From the NCBI RefSeq assembly GCF_004346035.1, contig NZ_SLZN01000003.1, positions 124,001 to 188,000 on the forward strand: DNA of 64,000 bases, read 5' to 3'. A program made the position numbers and the translations under genes. This DNA is from Acidomonas methanolica (GTDB taxonomy: Bacteria > Pseudomonadota > Alphaproteobacteria > Acetobacterales > Acetobacteraceae). Every line of letters begins with the position of its first letter. The first letter of the stretch is position 1. The notes under the pieces are model-generated. The model ran no database searches, had not been told where the DNA came from, and was given only the letters and a program-made list of their open reading frames with translations. Shown here piece after piece: positions 26,116 through 34,974 of this stretch.

Positions 26116-27800
26116 GCAGGATGTCCTCGCCCCGTCCAGCTCTCTCCGCTTCCGCCGCCCTGCGCGAGATTGCGGGCGTGTGGACGCCCTATCGCGGGCG
26201 GCTGCTGTCGGGCATGGCGATCTCGCTTCTGGCGCTGGCGTGCGGCTATCTCCTGATGGGCAGCGCAGGCGCGCGCCTGGCCGGGCTTGTGACCGGGGTG
26301 GCGGTGAGCACGCTGCTGCTGCGCGTCGGCGGGCTGGGGCGGATCATCCTGCGCTATGCCGAGCGGCTGTACGCCCATGATGCGATGTTCCGCGCGCTCG
26401 CGGCCCTGCGCGTCTGGTTCTATCGCCGTCTGGCGGCGGGGGCTGCGGCGGGGCTGGGCTTCCGCCGCGCGGGCGATCTGCTGGCGCGGTTGGTGGGCGA
26501 TGTCGAGACGCTGGACGGGCTGTATCTGCGTCTGGCCCTGCCGGTCGCCGGTCTGTGCGTGAGCCTGCCGCTGCTGGTCTGGCTGGGCTGGCGGGTCGCG
26601 CCGATGATGGGGCTGGGGCTGGGCGGGCTTTTCCTGTGCGGGGCGGTGGTTTTTCCGCTTCTCGCGGCATGGATGGCGCGGGGGAGCGCGGCCGAGGTTT
26701 CGGCGGCGGAGTCCAGCCTGCGCGTGGCGGCGCTCGATCTCGCCACCAGCCTGCGCGAGGCGCGGGTCTTCGGGGCGGAGGCGCGGCTGGTCACGGCCGT
26801 CCAGCGCAGGGAGGAGGCGCTGTACGCCGCCCAGACGCGTCAGGGGCGTCGCCTCGCCGTGGCGGGATTCTGTGCGGGTCTCTGCGGTCAGGCGGCGCTC
26901 CTGCTGGTGTTGGCCGCGCTGGGCGGGGTGCTCTTGCCGGGAAATCTCGTGCTGGGGGTCGCGCTGCTTTTCGTGGTCATCGCGGCGTTCGAGAGCATTC
27001 AGGGACTGACGCGGGCTGGGTTGCTGGCGGCGCAGATCGGCCATGCGGCCCGTCGGGTCGTCGAGATCGCGCATGAGGGACCGGCGACGGAATCGGGGCT
27101 GGTGATCGCTCCGATGACGGGCGAGATCGTCTTTCGCGACGTGTCCTTCTCCTGGCGGGACGAGCCGCGGCACGCCGCGCGGCCGCCGGTCTTCACCCAT
27201 CTCGACCTCAGCGTGCGGGCCGGGGAACGCGTCGCATTGATCGGGCCGTCCGGGGCGGGGAAATCCTCGCTGGCGGCGCTGTTGCTCAAGGTCGCCGCGC
27301 CGACGGAGGGGACGATCAGCTTCGGCGGCGTCCCGCTCTCCGAGCTGGATACGGCGTCGCTGCGGGCGCGGATCGGGTGGCTGTCGCAGGCGACGCATCT
27401 CTTCGACGACACGATTCGCGCCAACCTGCTCCTGACCCGGCCCGACGCCGGGGACGAGTCGCTCTGGCGGGCGCTGGACGCGGCGGAGATCGGCGATTTC
27501 GTGCGCGCCCTGCCGGAGGGGCTGGATAGCTGGGTCGGCGAGGGCGGCGCCCGGCTCTCGGGCGGGCAGGGGCGTCGCATCGCCCTGGCGCGTACCCTGC
27601 TGGCGGAGACGCCGGTGCTGGTTCTGGACGAGCCCGCCAACGGGTTGGACGCGGAGACGGAGCGCGCTTTCCTGGCCACGCTCAATCGCATCAGCCGGGG
27701 ACGGACGGTTCTGCTGATCGCGCATCGACTGGTCGGGGTGGAGCAGTTCGACCGCATCTTGCGGATTGCGGACGGGCGGATCGAGTCCGTCCCGCTCTGA
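26112..27800 (+). CDS. cydC: Thiol reductant ABC exporter subunit CydC
   Basis: The 562-aa protein is the partner of CydD. It has a six-TM N-terminal half (YLLMGSAGARLAGLVTGVAV), and an ABC domain with LIGPSGAGKSSLAALLLK, LSGGQGRRIALARTLL and LVLDEPANGLDAE. The ATG at 26112 overlaps the stop of cydD. Order and overlap match the cydDC operon of proteobacteria. Confidence 0.9.
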   Translation: MSRMSSPRPALSASAALREIAGVWTPYRGRLLSGMAISLLALACGYLLMGSAGARLAGLVTGVAVSTLLLRVGGLGRIILRYAERLYAHDAMFRALAALRVWFYRRLAAGAAAGLGFRRAGDLLARLVGDVETLDGLYLRLALPVAGLCVSLPLLVWLGWRVAPMMGLGLGGLFLCGAVVFPLLAAWMARGSAAEVSAAESSLRVAALDLATSLREARVFGAEARLVTAVQRREEALYAAQTRQGRRLAVAGFCAGLCGQAALLLVLAALGGVLLPGNLVLGVALLFVVIAAFESIQGLTRAGLLAAQIGHAARRVVEIAHEGPATESGLVIAPMTGEIVFRDVSFSWRDEPRHAARPPVFTHLDLSVRAGERVALIGPSGAGKSSLAALLLKVAAPTEGTISFGGVPLSELDTASLRARIGWLSQATHLFDDTIRANLLLTRPDAGDESLWRALDAAEIGDFVRALPEGLDSWVGEGGARLSGGQGRRIALARTLLAETPVLVLDEPANGLDAETERAFLATLNRISRGRTVLLIAHRLVGVEQFDRILRIADGRIESVPL

Positions 27801-27955
27801 CCCGTGGGACGGCTTCACCGAAAATCCACCGGAGACACGTTACACGAAACGGATGAGTTGACGCGGGGCGCGGGGCGCGGCACGAACAGGCTGCACTGAC
27901 ACCGGCGTTCGGGAGCGCATGCTCAAGGATGCGAAACAAAGGAAATCGTCAGATC

Positions 27956-28357
27956 ATGTGTCGTTCGTCCCTGTTGGGTCTGTCCTTGATGGCTGTGGCG
28001 TTTCTCGGAGCCTGCACGTCCGGCTCCGGGCGGGACCGCTATCCGGTCTTCTTCGAGGCCGGCTCGACCACGATTTCGCCCGTGGGCGCGCAGATCGTCG
28101 CCCAGGCGGCGGCGGAGGCGCGGGCCAGCAACGCGAAGGTCGTGGAGGTGGTCGGCCATGCGGCGGCGCATGGCACCAATCTTTCCGCCGAGGAACTGCT
28201 TGCCGTCGATCGCGCGAAGGCCGTGGCGGCGGAGCTGACGAAGGACGGCGTCGGCGGCGCGCAGATCACGCAGATCGCCCATCCGCCGCATAACAGCCAG
28301 GCCGGCACGGTGGCGTCGCGCTATGTCTCGATCGAGATCGATCCCGCGACGCCGTGA
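27956..28357 (+). CDS. OmpA-like outer-membrane lipoprotein
   Basis: The 133-aa protein has a lipoprotein signal (LLGLSLMAVAFLGAC, lipobox LGAC). The mature part has an OmpA/MotB-type peptidoglycan-binding fold: YPVFFEAGSTTISPVGAQIV, then VVEVVGHAAAHGTNLSAEEL. The usual NxxLSxxRAxxV helix is degenerate (LSAEELLAVDRAKAVAAEL). It probably links the outer membrane to peptidoglycan. I take the ATG at 27956 because it gives a regular signal; a longer start at 27929 is possible. Confidence 0.75.
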   Translation: MCRSSLLGLSLMAVAFLGACTSGSGRDRYPVFFEAGSTTISPVGAQIVAQAAAEARASNAKVVEVVGHAAAHGTNLSAEELLAVDRAKAVAAELTKDGVGGAQITQIAHPPHNSQAGTVASRYVSIEIDPATP

Positions 28358-28380
28358 TCGCCCGGTGCCCGGCGTTCTGA

Positions 28381-30222
28381 ATGTGTGACGCGGCGGCGGA
28401 AACCGCCGCCTTCCGTCCGGCGGCCGCGCGCGATCCGCTCGCGGTGCTGCATGAGGTGTTCGGCTATACCGCGTTTCGCGGGTTGCAGGACGAGGTCATC
28501 GCCGCCGTCATGGCGGGGGAGGACGCCCTCGTCCTGATGCCGACGGGCGGGGGGAAAAGCCTCTGCTATCAGGTGCCCGCCCTGTGCCGGGAGGGCATGG
28601 GGATCGTCGTCTCTCCGCTCATCGCCCTGATGGACGATCAGGTCGCGGCATTGAGGCAACTCGGGGTGAACGCGGCGGCGCTGCATTCCGAACTGGCGGC
28701 GGAGGAGCTGGGCCGTCTGCGCGCCGATCTCTCGGCCGGGCGACTCGACATTCTCTATATTTCGCCCGAGCGGCTGCTTTCGCCCGGCACCACGACGTGG
28801 CTGGCACGGCGGCGCGTCTCGCTCATCGCCATCGACGAGGCGCATTGCATCTCGGCCTGGGGGCACGAGTTCCGCCCCGAATATCGCGGGCTGGCCGCGC
28901 TGCCCGAATCCTTTCCCGGCGTGCCGCGAATCGCGCTGACGGCCACGGCCGATCCGCGCACCCAGGCGGATATTCTCGCGGCGCTGGGCATGACGGCGGC
29001 GCGGCAGTTCCATTCCAGCTTCCATCGGCCCAACCTCTTCATCGCCGCGCGCGCGAAGGGGCAGGAGATCCGGCAGGTCGAGGCGGCGCTGGCGCCGCAT
29101 CGGCAGGCGGCGTCCATCGTCTATTGCGGCAGCCGCAACAAGACCGAGCGTGTGGCGCAGAGCCTTCAGGCGCGCGGTTTCACGGCGCTGGCCTATCATG
29201 CGGGTCTCGCGCCGGACAGGAAGCGCTCCGCGCTCGACCGTTTTCGCAGCGGAGAGCCGATGGTGATCGTCGCGACGATCGCCTTCGGCATGGGAATCGA
29301 CCGGCCGGACGTGCGGTGCGTCGTGCATCTCGACATGCCCGCCTCGCCGGAAGCCTATTATCAGCAGATCGGGCGGGCGGGGCGGGACGGGGCGCGGGCC
29401 GACACGCTGCTGCTCTATGGCGGGGAGGACATCGCCCGCGCGCGGCACTGGCTGGAGCAGTCCAGCGCGCCGGAGAGCGAGAGACGGGTGATGCAGGCGC
29501 GTCTCGAAAGCATGATCGCGCTGACCGAGACGGTCTCCTGCCGCACGCAGGGGCTGCTCTCCTGCTTCGGCGAAAATCTGGCCGAGCCCTGCGGCCATTG
29601 CGACAACTGTCTTGCGCCGGTCTCCACCTTCGACGGGTCGGAGGCGGCGCGCATGGCGCTTTCGGCCATCTACCGCACCGGCCAGCGTTTCGGCGCGGTT
29701 CATGTCACCTCGGTCCTGCGCGGCAAACTGACCGAGGCGGTGGAGCGTCACGCGCATCAGCATCTGACGGTGTTCGGCATCGGCAAGGAGCGCAGCGAGG
29801 CGTGGTGGCGCGCGACGATCCGGCAGCTCACCGCCCGGGGCGCGCTGCGGATCAGCGGCGAGCACGGTGCTTTGGCCATCGTGCCGGAGATCGCGCGGCC
29901 CATCCTGCGTGGCGAGGAAAGGATCATGTTGCGCGAGGAGCCGGCGGATTCGCTCCGTTCGGCGCCGCGCCGTCCGCCGAGCCTGGAGGACGCCCTGCCC
30001 GAGGAGGCGCGCGGGCGGTTCGACGCCTTGCGCGCCTGGCGGCTCAGGGAGGCGAAAGCGCAATCCATCCCGCCTTACGTCATCCTGCATGATTCCGTGT
30101 TACGCGAGATCGCGATCCAGCGCCCGGCTTCCCTTCAGGCGCTGGGTCTCATGCGCGGCATGGGCGCTTCGAAATTGTCCCGCTACGGGGACGGGTTGCT
30201 GGCGGTGCTGGCCGGGGATTGA
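28381..30222 (+). CDS. recQ: ATP-dependent DNA helicase RecQ
   Basis: The 613-aa 3'-5' helicase has motif I MPTGGGKSLCYQVPAL, the DEAH box IDEAHCISAWGHEFRPEY and motif VI QQIGRAGRDG. Next come the RQC zinc cluster CRTQGLLSCFGENL to CGHCDNC (four Cys) and a C-terminal HRDC domain (LRAWRLREAKAQSIPPYVIL). It acts in recombination and fork repair. It starts at the ATG at 28381 without a clear SD and overlaps the convergent PCuAC gene by 40 bases. Confidence 0.93.
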   Translation: MCDAAAETAAFRPAAARDPLAVLHEVFGYTAFRGLQDEVIAAVMAGEDALVLMPTGGGKSLCYQVPALCREGMGIVVSPLIALMDDQVAALRQLGVNAAALHSELAAEELGRLRADLSAGRLDILYISPERLLSPGTTTWLARRRVSLIAIDEAHCISAWGHEFRPEYRGLAALPESFPGVPRIALTATADPRTQADILAALGMTAARQFHSSFHRPNLFIAARAKGQEIRQVEAALAPHRQAASIVYCGSRNKTERVAQSLQARGFTALAYHAGLAPDRKRSALDRFRSGEPMVIVATIAFGMGIDRPDVRCVVHLDMPASPEAYYQQIGRAGRDGARADTLLLYGGEDIARARHWLEQSSAPESERRVMQARLESMIALTETVSCRTQGLLSCFGENLAEPCGHCDNCLAPVSTFDGSEAARMALSAIYRTGQRFGAVHVTSVLRGKLTEAVERHAHQHLTVFGIGKERSEAWWRATIRQLTARGALRISGEHGALAIVPEIARPILRGEERIMLREEPADSLRSAPRRPPSLEDALPEEARGRFDALRAWRLREAKAQSIPPYVILHDSVLREIAIQRPASLQALGLMRGMGASKLSRYGDGLLAVLAGD

Positions 30223-30761
30223 GGCGTCGGCGGCGGGCGGTCGTCATCGGCGGCGACCATGGGGAAATCGACGGTCTTCGACGACCCGCCGAGGAACGAG
30301 AACGTGAAAGGGACGTGGGCGCCGACGGCGATGTCCTGCCGGATCTCGCGGCAGAGCAGGTGATAGCCTCCCGCCGAGAAAACCATGGTGAGGCCATGCG
30401 GCAGGGCGAGGTGGGTGAAGAGGTCGTCCGTGTGTTCGGGCATCTCCAGATCGGTGTTGCGCGCGACGAGCGAGTTGCAGACCGGCGAGGACACGCCCGA
30501 GAGAAGGTGATTCTGCCTGCCTGAATTGGTGATCGACATCATGACCAGCCCGACGCCGTGATTCATCCGGCCATAGCGGACCATGCCGTTGATCAGAATA
30601 TCGTGTGCCGCGTCTTTCTGGTTGGTCGAATCGGCGTCCGAACTGTGCGACGTCAGCAGGCCGCCCGTGTCGCTGTCCGCCGCCAGGGCGACAGGGGGCG
30701 CCGCCAGAGCCAGGAGAAGCGCGAGCATTAAGGTTCTGCAATAGCCTTGCTTTGGCGTCAC
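30183..30761 (-). CDS. PCuAC-like periplasmic copper chaperone homologue
   Basis: The 192-aa protein has a signal peptide (about residues 1-28) and a single PCuAC/DUF461 beta-sandwich: HLLSGVSSPVCNS, LPHGLTMVFSAGGYHLLC and FTFSFLGGSSKTVDFPMVA. The family delivers Cu(I) to cytochrome oxidase through a His-Met site. Here the first His is absent (LVARNT) and the HxM motif reads YHLLC, so the classic ligands are mostly lost; two Cys are near. The start is the GTG at 30761, with AAGGAG seven bases upstream. The tail is Pro-rich. Confidence 0.7.
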   Translation of the reverse strand: MTPKQGYCRTLMLALLLALAAPPVALAADSDTGGLLTSHSSDADSTNQKDAAHDILINGMVRYGRMNHGVGLVMMSITNSGRQNHLLSGVSSPVCNSLVARNTDLEMPEHTDDLFTHLALPHGLTMVFSAGGYHLLCREIRQDIAVGAHVPFTFSFLGGSSKTVDFPMVAADDDRPPPTPQSPASTASNPSP

Positions 30762-30844
30762 CAATGGGCTCCTTAGCTGTTCTGTCCCGTTTAACGCGCT
30801 GAAGCGGCTGGCGTGCTCCCGGCGCGGCGTTTTTTGGAGAAGAG

Positions 30845-31345
30845 ATGCACTGCCCGTTCTGCGGCCATGAAGACACGCAGGTCAAGGACAGCCGCTCCAC
30901 GGAGGATGGGGCGGCCATTCGCCGTCGCCGCGTCTGCGCCGCCTGCGGCCAGCGCTTCACGACGATCGAGCGCGTGCAGTTGCGCGAACTGACGGTCGTC
31001 AAGATGGACGGGCGACGCGTGCCGTTCGATCGCGACAAGCTGGCGCGCTCCATCCGCGTCGCGCTGCGGAAGCGGCCCGTGGACGAGGAGCGGCAGGAGC
31101 GCATCGTCAACGGTCTGGTGCGCCAGCTCGAAGCCTCGGGCGAGACGGACGTGCCGAGCGCGCGGATCGGAGAAATGGCGATGGATGCCCTGCATGCGGT
31201 CGATGGGGTGGCGTATGTGAGATTCGCCAGCGTTTACAGGGATTTCCGCGAGGTCGAGGCGTTCTCCAAACTCCTGACGGACATGAAGCCGGGCGAGGAA
31301 GATGCAGCATCCCCCTTGCCTCGGGAGGAGGACCGGCGGCAATAA
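30845..31345 (+). CDS. nrdR: Transcriptional repressor NrdR
   Basis: The 166-aa protein has the N-terminal zinc ribbon ([17 protein letters not shown] to CAACGQRF) and an ATP-cone (about residues 49-139, [16 protein letters not shown]). NrdR represses ribonucleotide reductase genes when loaded with dATP. The C-terminal 20 residues are a Glu-rich extension. A GGAGAAG site precedes the ATG. It heads the nrdR-nusB-thiL cluster. Confidence 0.95.
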   Translation: MHCPFCGHEDTQVKDSRSTEDGAAIRRRRVCAACGQRFTTIERVQLRELTVVKMDGRRVPFDRDKLARSIRVALRKRPVDEERQERIVNGLVRQLEASGETDVPSARIGEMAMDALHAVDGVAYVRFASVYRDFREVEAFSKLLTDMKPGEEDAASPLPREEDRRQ

Positions 31346-31392
31346 CGCCGCAATCGCGCCGTCAGGCGTCCAGATCCGGGGATTGTCCAGCC

Positions 31393-31899
31393 ATGACCGA
31401 TTCACACGCCGAGACATCGGCCGCCGCCGCGCCGGGGGCTCCGCCGCGCCGCTCGCGCACCATCGCGCGCGTCGCCGCCGTGCAGGCGTTGTTCCAGTGC
31501 GAGCAGAACGGCGACGCCGCGGAGACGGTGATCAGCCAGTTCCTGCGTCATCGGCTGGAAGACGGCGGCGCGGCCTCGTTCGAGGACGGGCAGGCGCCGC
31601 ATGCCGATTTCACGCTGTTCTCGTCCATCGTGCGCGGCACGACGCTGGATCAGGACCGCATCGACGGCGCCCTGTCGGAGGTTCTCCCGGAAAGCTGGCG
31701 GCTGGAGCGGCTCGATCCCGTCCTGCGCGCCTTGCTGCGCGCCGGGGCGCATGAGATCGGCACCGGCGTTCCGGCCGGGGTCGTCATCAACGAATATCTC
31801 GACGTGGCGCACGGGTTTTTCTCCGGCGACGAGCCGCGGATGGTGAACGGCGTGCTGGACGCGCTCGCGAAACGCCCGAAGCCCGAATCCACGCCGTGA
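31393..31899 (+). CDS. nusB: Transcription antitermination factor NusB
   Basis: The 168-aa all-helical protein has RVAAVQALFQCEQNG near the N-terminus, then TTLDQDRIDGALSEVLPESW and LRALLRAGAHEI, followed by PAGVVINEYLDVAHGF. NusB with NusE binds boxA RNA for rRNA antitermination. The N-terminal 20 residues are an unconserved Ala/Arg extension. It is coupled to thiL by a GTGA overlap. Confidence 0.95.
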   Translation: MTDSHAETSAAAAPGAPPRRSRTIARVAAVQALFQCEQNGDAAETVISQFLRHRLEDGGAASFEDGQAPHADFTLFSSIVRGTTLDQDRIDGALSEVLPESWRLERLDPVLRALLRAGAHEIGTGVPAGVVINEYLDVAHGFFSGDEPRMVNGVLDALAKRPKPESTP

Positions 31900-32849
31900 C
31901 CGGAGGCGGCGAGTTCGATTTCATCGCGCGTCTCTTCCAGCCTCTGGCCGGGGAGGGGGCGCTGGACCTGCGCGACGATGCGGCGCTCGTGGCCGGGCGC
32001 GCGGGGTACGAACTCGCCATTTCCACCGATACGATCGTCGAATCGACGCATTTCCTGCCTGACGATCCCGCCGGGTCGGTCGGGCGCAAGCTGCTGCGCG
32101 TCAATCTTTCCGATTGCGCGGCGATGGGAGCGGAGCCCTTCGGCTGGTTTCTCAACGTGGCGCGGCCGCCGGCGCGCGACGAGGCGTGGTTCATCGATTT
32201 CGCGGACGGGCTGGCGGCGGATCAGCGGCGCTTCGGCGTGCGTCTGCTGGGCGGGGATACGACCGGCACGAGCGGTCCGCTGGTGTTGACGGCGACCATC
32301 CTGGCCTGGGTGCGGCACGGGGAGGCTCTGCGCCGCAACGGGGCGCGCGTCGGGGACGATCTCTGGATCACCGGGACGATCGGTGACGCCACGCTGGGTC
32401 TGGCGGCGCTGCGGGGCGCGTGCGCCGATCCGGATGGCAGTCTGACGCAGCGCTACCGTGTGCCCGAGCCGCGTCTGGGGATGAGGCTGCACGGCATCGC
32501 CCATGCCGCGCTGGATGTGTCGGACGGGCTGGTGCAGGATTGCGGCCACATCGCGCGCGAGAGCGGTGTGGCGATCACGATCGAGGCCGCCTCCGTGCCG
32601 CTGTCCGCCGCCGCTCGGTCGAGCGGTGCCGCGATCGGGCGCCTGCTGGCGGGGGGGGATGATTACGAGTTGCTGCTCGCCGTTCCGCCCTCTCGCGCCG
32701 CCGCCTTGCAGGCGGAAGCGGCGCGGGCGGGCATCGCGGTCACGCGGATCGGCCGCGTGTGGGAGGCGGCGGCAGGCGGGCGTGTGATGGTGCTCGGCGC
32801 GGACGGCGCTCCGCTCGCGCTTCCGCGCGGCGGGTGGCAGCATTTCTGA
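31896..32849 (+). CDS. thiL: Thiamine-monophosphate kinase
   Basis: The 317-aa enzyme phosphorylates thiamine monophosphate to the diphosphate. It carries LRDDAALVAGR, ISTDTIVESTHFLPDDPAG, LSDCAAMGAEPFGWF, LLGGDTTGTSGPL (ATP/Mg site) and LDVSDGLVQDCGHI, all typical of ThiL. The GTG at 31896 overlaps the TGA of nusB. I see no TPP riboswitch in front, as expected inside an operon. Confidence 0.95.
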   Translation: MTGGGEFDFIARLFQPLAGEGALDLRDDAALVAGRAGYELAISTDTIVESTHFLPDDPAGSVGRKLLRVNLSDCAAMGAEPFGWFLNVARPPARDEAWFIDFADGLAADQRRFGVRLLGGDTTGTSGPLVLTATILAWVRHGEALRRNGARVGDDLWITGTIGDATLGLAALRGACADPDGSLTQRYRVPEPRLGMRLHGIAHAALDVSDGLVQDCGHIARESGVAITIEAASVPLSAAARSSGAAIGRLLAGGDDYELLLAVPPSRAAALQAEAARAGIAVTRIGRVWEAAAGGRVMVLGADGAPLALPRGGWQHF

Positions 32850-32855
32850 GGCGGG

Positions 32856-34022
32856 TCACTCGGCGTCCGGCGCGAGCGGCGCTTCATAGAGGCGATGGAT
32901 CTTGTTGGGTTCGGGCACCAGTCGCTCGATGAGATTGCGGATGGCGGTATTGGATTCGAGAATCCAGCCCAGTTCCACCGCCTCATAGCCGAGCGCCTCC
33001 CGGCCGCGCAGCAATTCGCTGATCGCCAGGGACGGCAGGAGCGCGCCCAGCATGGTGCCGCGCACCTTGTGCGAGACGCCGAGCAGGATGACGCGGCCCG
33101 TATGGAAACGGTTGCGCAGGAGGCGCAGGCCAAGCTTCGCCCAGCCCAGCGGCGAGGGCGCGCCGCCGAGATCGCCCGCGATGTCGTAGATATTCGGGAT
33201 CGCCATCGCCATGGCGACCGGCGTGCCGTCCTGGTCGATCTGGACGTAATGTTCCGGCCGCAGCATGGGCTTGAGCTGCGCGATCAAGGCCGCCATCTCG
33301 TAGGATTGCAGCGGCACGAAGTTGAAGGTGCCGGCCCAGCCGTCATTGTAGAGTTCGCGCAGGATCTCCCCTTGTCGGGCGATTTCCGACTTTGACAGGC
33401 GCGTGACGGTGACGTCGCCCAGCCTGCCTTCTCCGGGGCGCAGGGCGGCGGGAACGATGTGGCGCGTGTGAGTGGTTCCGTCGAGGGGAAGCCGATAGGT
33501 CAGCAGATCCTGGAGCGGCTTCAGACCCCAGCTTTCGACATGGCTGCCCAGCGCCGCGGGATGCCAGGGAGTGGCGATCATCGGCGGTTCGTGCTGCCCG
33601 GAGATCATCAGCCCGGATTCGCCATGATAGCCGAGCGTGAGCGGCCCGCGCATCGCGGTGACGCCCTGGTCGCGCAGCCACTCGCCCGCGCGGTCCAGCA
33701 GCGCGTGGACGATCGCCTCTTCCGGCAGGGCGTCCAGCGCGCCGAACGCGCCGGTCCTGGCGTTCCAGGCTTCCATCGCGATGGGATCGACGATGGCGGC
33801 GATCCGCCCGCAGGGCGCGCCGTTGCGCCAGGCGAGGAAATAGCGGATCGAGGCATGGCGGAACGTGCCGGAACGTTTCGGGTGCAGCAGATCGGTCTGT
33901 TCGAGATCGAGCGGCGCGACATATCCGGCCATGCCTTTGTAGAGCAGGCGCGGCAGGCGGATGAAGAGGCGGAGTTCCTTGCGCGAAGCGACGGGGCGGA
34001 CAGTGATGGTTGCGGCAGGCAT
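32856..34022 (-). CDS. GNAT-like N-acyltransferase family protein (uncharacterised)
   Basis: The 388-aa protein resembles a group of large proteobacterial proteins annotated as GNAT acyltransferases (YghO-like): VASRKELRLFIRLPRLLYKG, YFLAWRNGAPCGRIAAI, GPLTLGYHGESGLMI, YNDGWAGTFNFVPL and LGVSHKVRGTMLGALLP. The last two suggest an acyl-CoA-type GNAT fold in the C-terminal half. The substrate is unknown. The start is at the ATG at 34022 (MPAATITV); the frame runs further up into the divergent SDR gene. Confidence 0.65.
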   Translation of the reverse strand: MPAATITVRPVASRKELRLFIRLPRLLYKGMAGYVAPLDLEQTDLLHPKRSGTFRHASIRYFLAWRNGAPCGRIAAIVDPIAMEAWNARTGAFGALDALPEEAIVHALLDRAGEWLRDQGVTAMRGPLTLGYHGESGLMISGQHEPPMIATPWHPAALGSHVESWGLKPLQDLLTYRLPLDGTTHTRHIVPAALRPGEGRLGDVTVTRLSKSEIARQGEILRELYNDGWAGTFNFVPLQSYEMAALIAQLKPMLRPEHYVQIDQDGTPVAMAMAIPNIYDIAGDLGGAPSPLGWAKLGLRLLRNRFHTGRVILLGVSHKVRGTMLGALLPSLAISELLRGREALGYEAVELGWILESNTAIRNLIERLVPEPNKIHRLYEAPLAPDAE

Positions 34023-34090
34023 GGACGACACTGTAGGCAGCTTCCCGGGGAATGGAGTAGAACGCCGTTTACTGAACTGGATCAGGCTGA

Positions 34091-34909
34091 ATGTCACGTC
34101 GTTCTCGCACTTCACCCGCCTTTCCCGCAACACTCCGGCCCTTGACCGGCGTTCTGATCACCGGCGCGTCCGGCGGTATCGGGCGTGCGCTGGCCCGTCT
34201 CTGCGCCCGGCCGGGCGTCACGCTGTTTCTCTGGGGGCGGCATGAGGGACGGCTGGAGGAAACGGCCGCGCTCTGCCGCGCGCGCGGGGCCGTCGCGCAT
34301 ATCCGCGCGCTCGACCTCGCCGACGGGCGCGCGGCGCTGGCCGCGCTACGCGAGGATGACGGGCGCGCGCCCGTCGATCTTCTCCTCCTCGGCGCGGGGC
34401 TTCCCGATATCCGGCCCCCCGAAGCGCTGACGGAAGATCCGGAGGTGGTCCTTGCCATGGCTCAGGTGAATTTCGCCACGCCCGTCGCGATGGCGACGGA
34501 GGCGGCGCGGCTGATGGCCGCCCGGGGACGGGGTGCGATCGCCGCCATCGGCTCGGTCGCGGCGTTTCACGACCTGCCGCAGGCCACGGCCTATGCGGGC
34601 GGCAAGGCGGGGCTGGCGCGTTTCATGACGGCGCTGCATGCCGCCATGGCGCCGCATGGCGTGCGCGTCACCGTCGTCTCGCCCGGCTATATCGACACGG
34701 CGATGAGCCGGCGGCTGAACGGCGCGCGGCCGTTCCTGATGACGCCGGAGGATGCGGCGGCGCGTATTCTCGACGCTTTGGGGCGCAATGCGCCGCATGT
34801 CGTCTTTCCCCGCGTTTTCGTGTTGTTGAAATGGCTCGACGCGCTGCTGCCGCGGTGTATCGTTCACCGGCTGATGCGTCGCGCGGTGGTGCGTCAGAGT
34901 CCGGCGTAG
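34091..34909 (+). CDS. Short-chain dehydrogenase/reductase
   Basis: The 272-aa protein is a classical SDR: LITGASGGIGRALARL (NAD(P) loop), the GAG near LLLLGAGLPD, the Ser in AAIGSVAAF, and the YxxxK pair in AYAGGKAGLARF. The C-terminal region (VLLKWLDALLPRCIVHRLM) is hydrophobic and may touch the membrane. The substrate is unknown. It is divergent from the GNAT gene and followed by glk. Confidence 0.8.
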   Translation: MSRRSRTSPAFPATLRPLTGVLITGASGGIGRALARLCARPGVTLFLWGRHEGRLEETAALCRARGAVAHIRALDLADGRAALAALREDDGRAPVDLLLLGAGLPDIRPPEALTEDPEVVLAMAQVNFATPVAMATEAARLMAARGRGAIAAIGSVAAFHDLPQATAYAGGKAGLARFMTALHAAMAPHGVRVTVVSPGYIDTAMSRRLNGARPFLMTPEDAAARILDALGRNAPHVVFPRVFVLLKWLDALLPRCIVHRLMRRAVVRQSPA

Positions 34910-34974
34910 AGAATTCGGCGGAGGAGAGTCCGGCGGGGAAGCCGGGCGCCCGTAATCATGGATGAGGCAGGCCG

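Noticed and set aside
31896..31898. TPP riboswitch before thiL
   Set aside because: thiL is coupled to nusB with a four-base overlap and there is no leader for a riboswitch.
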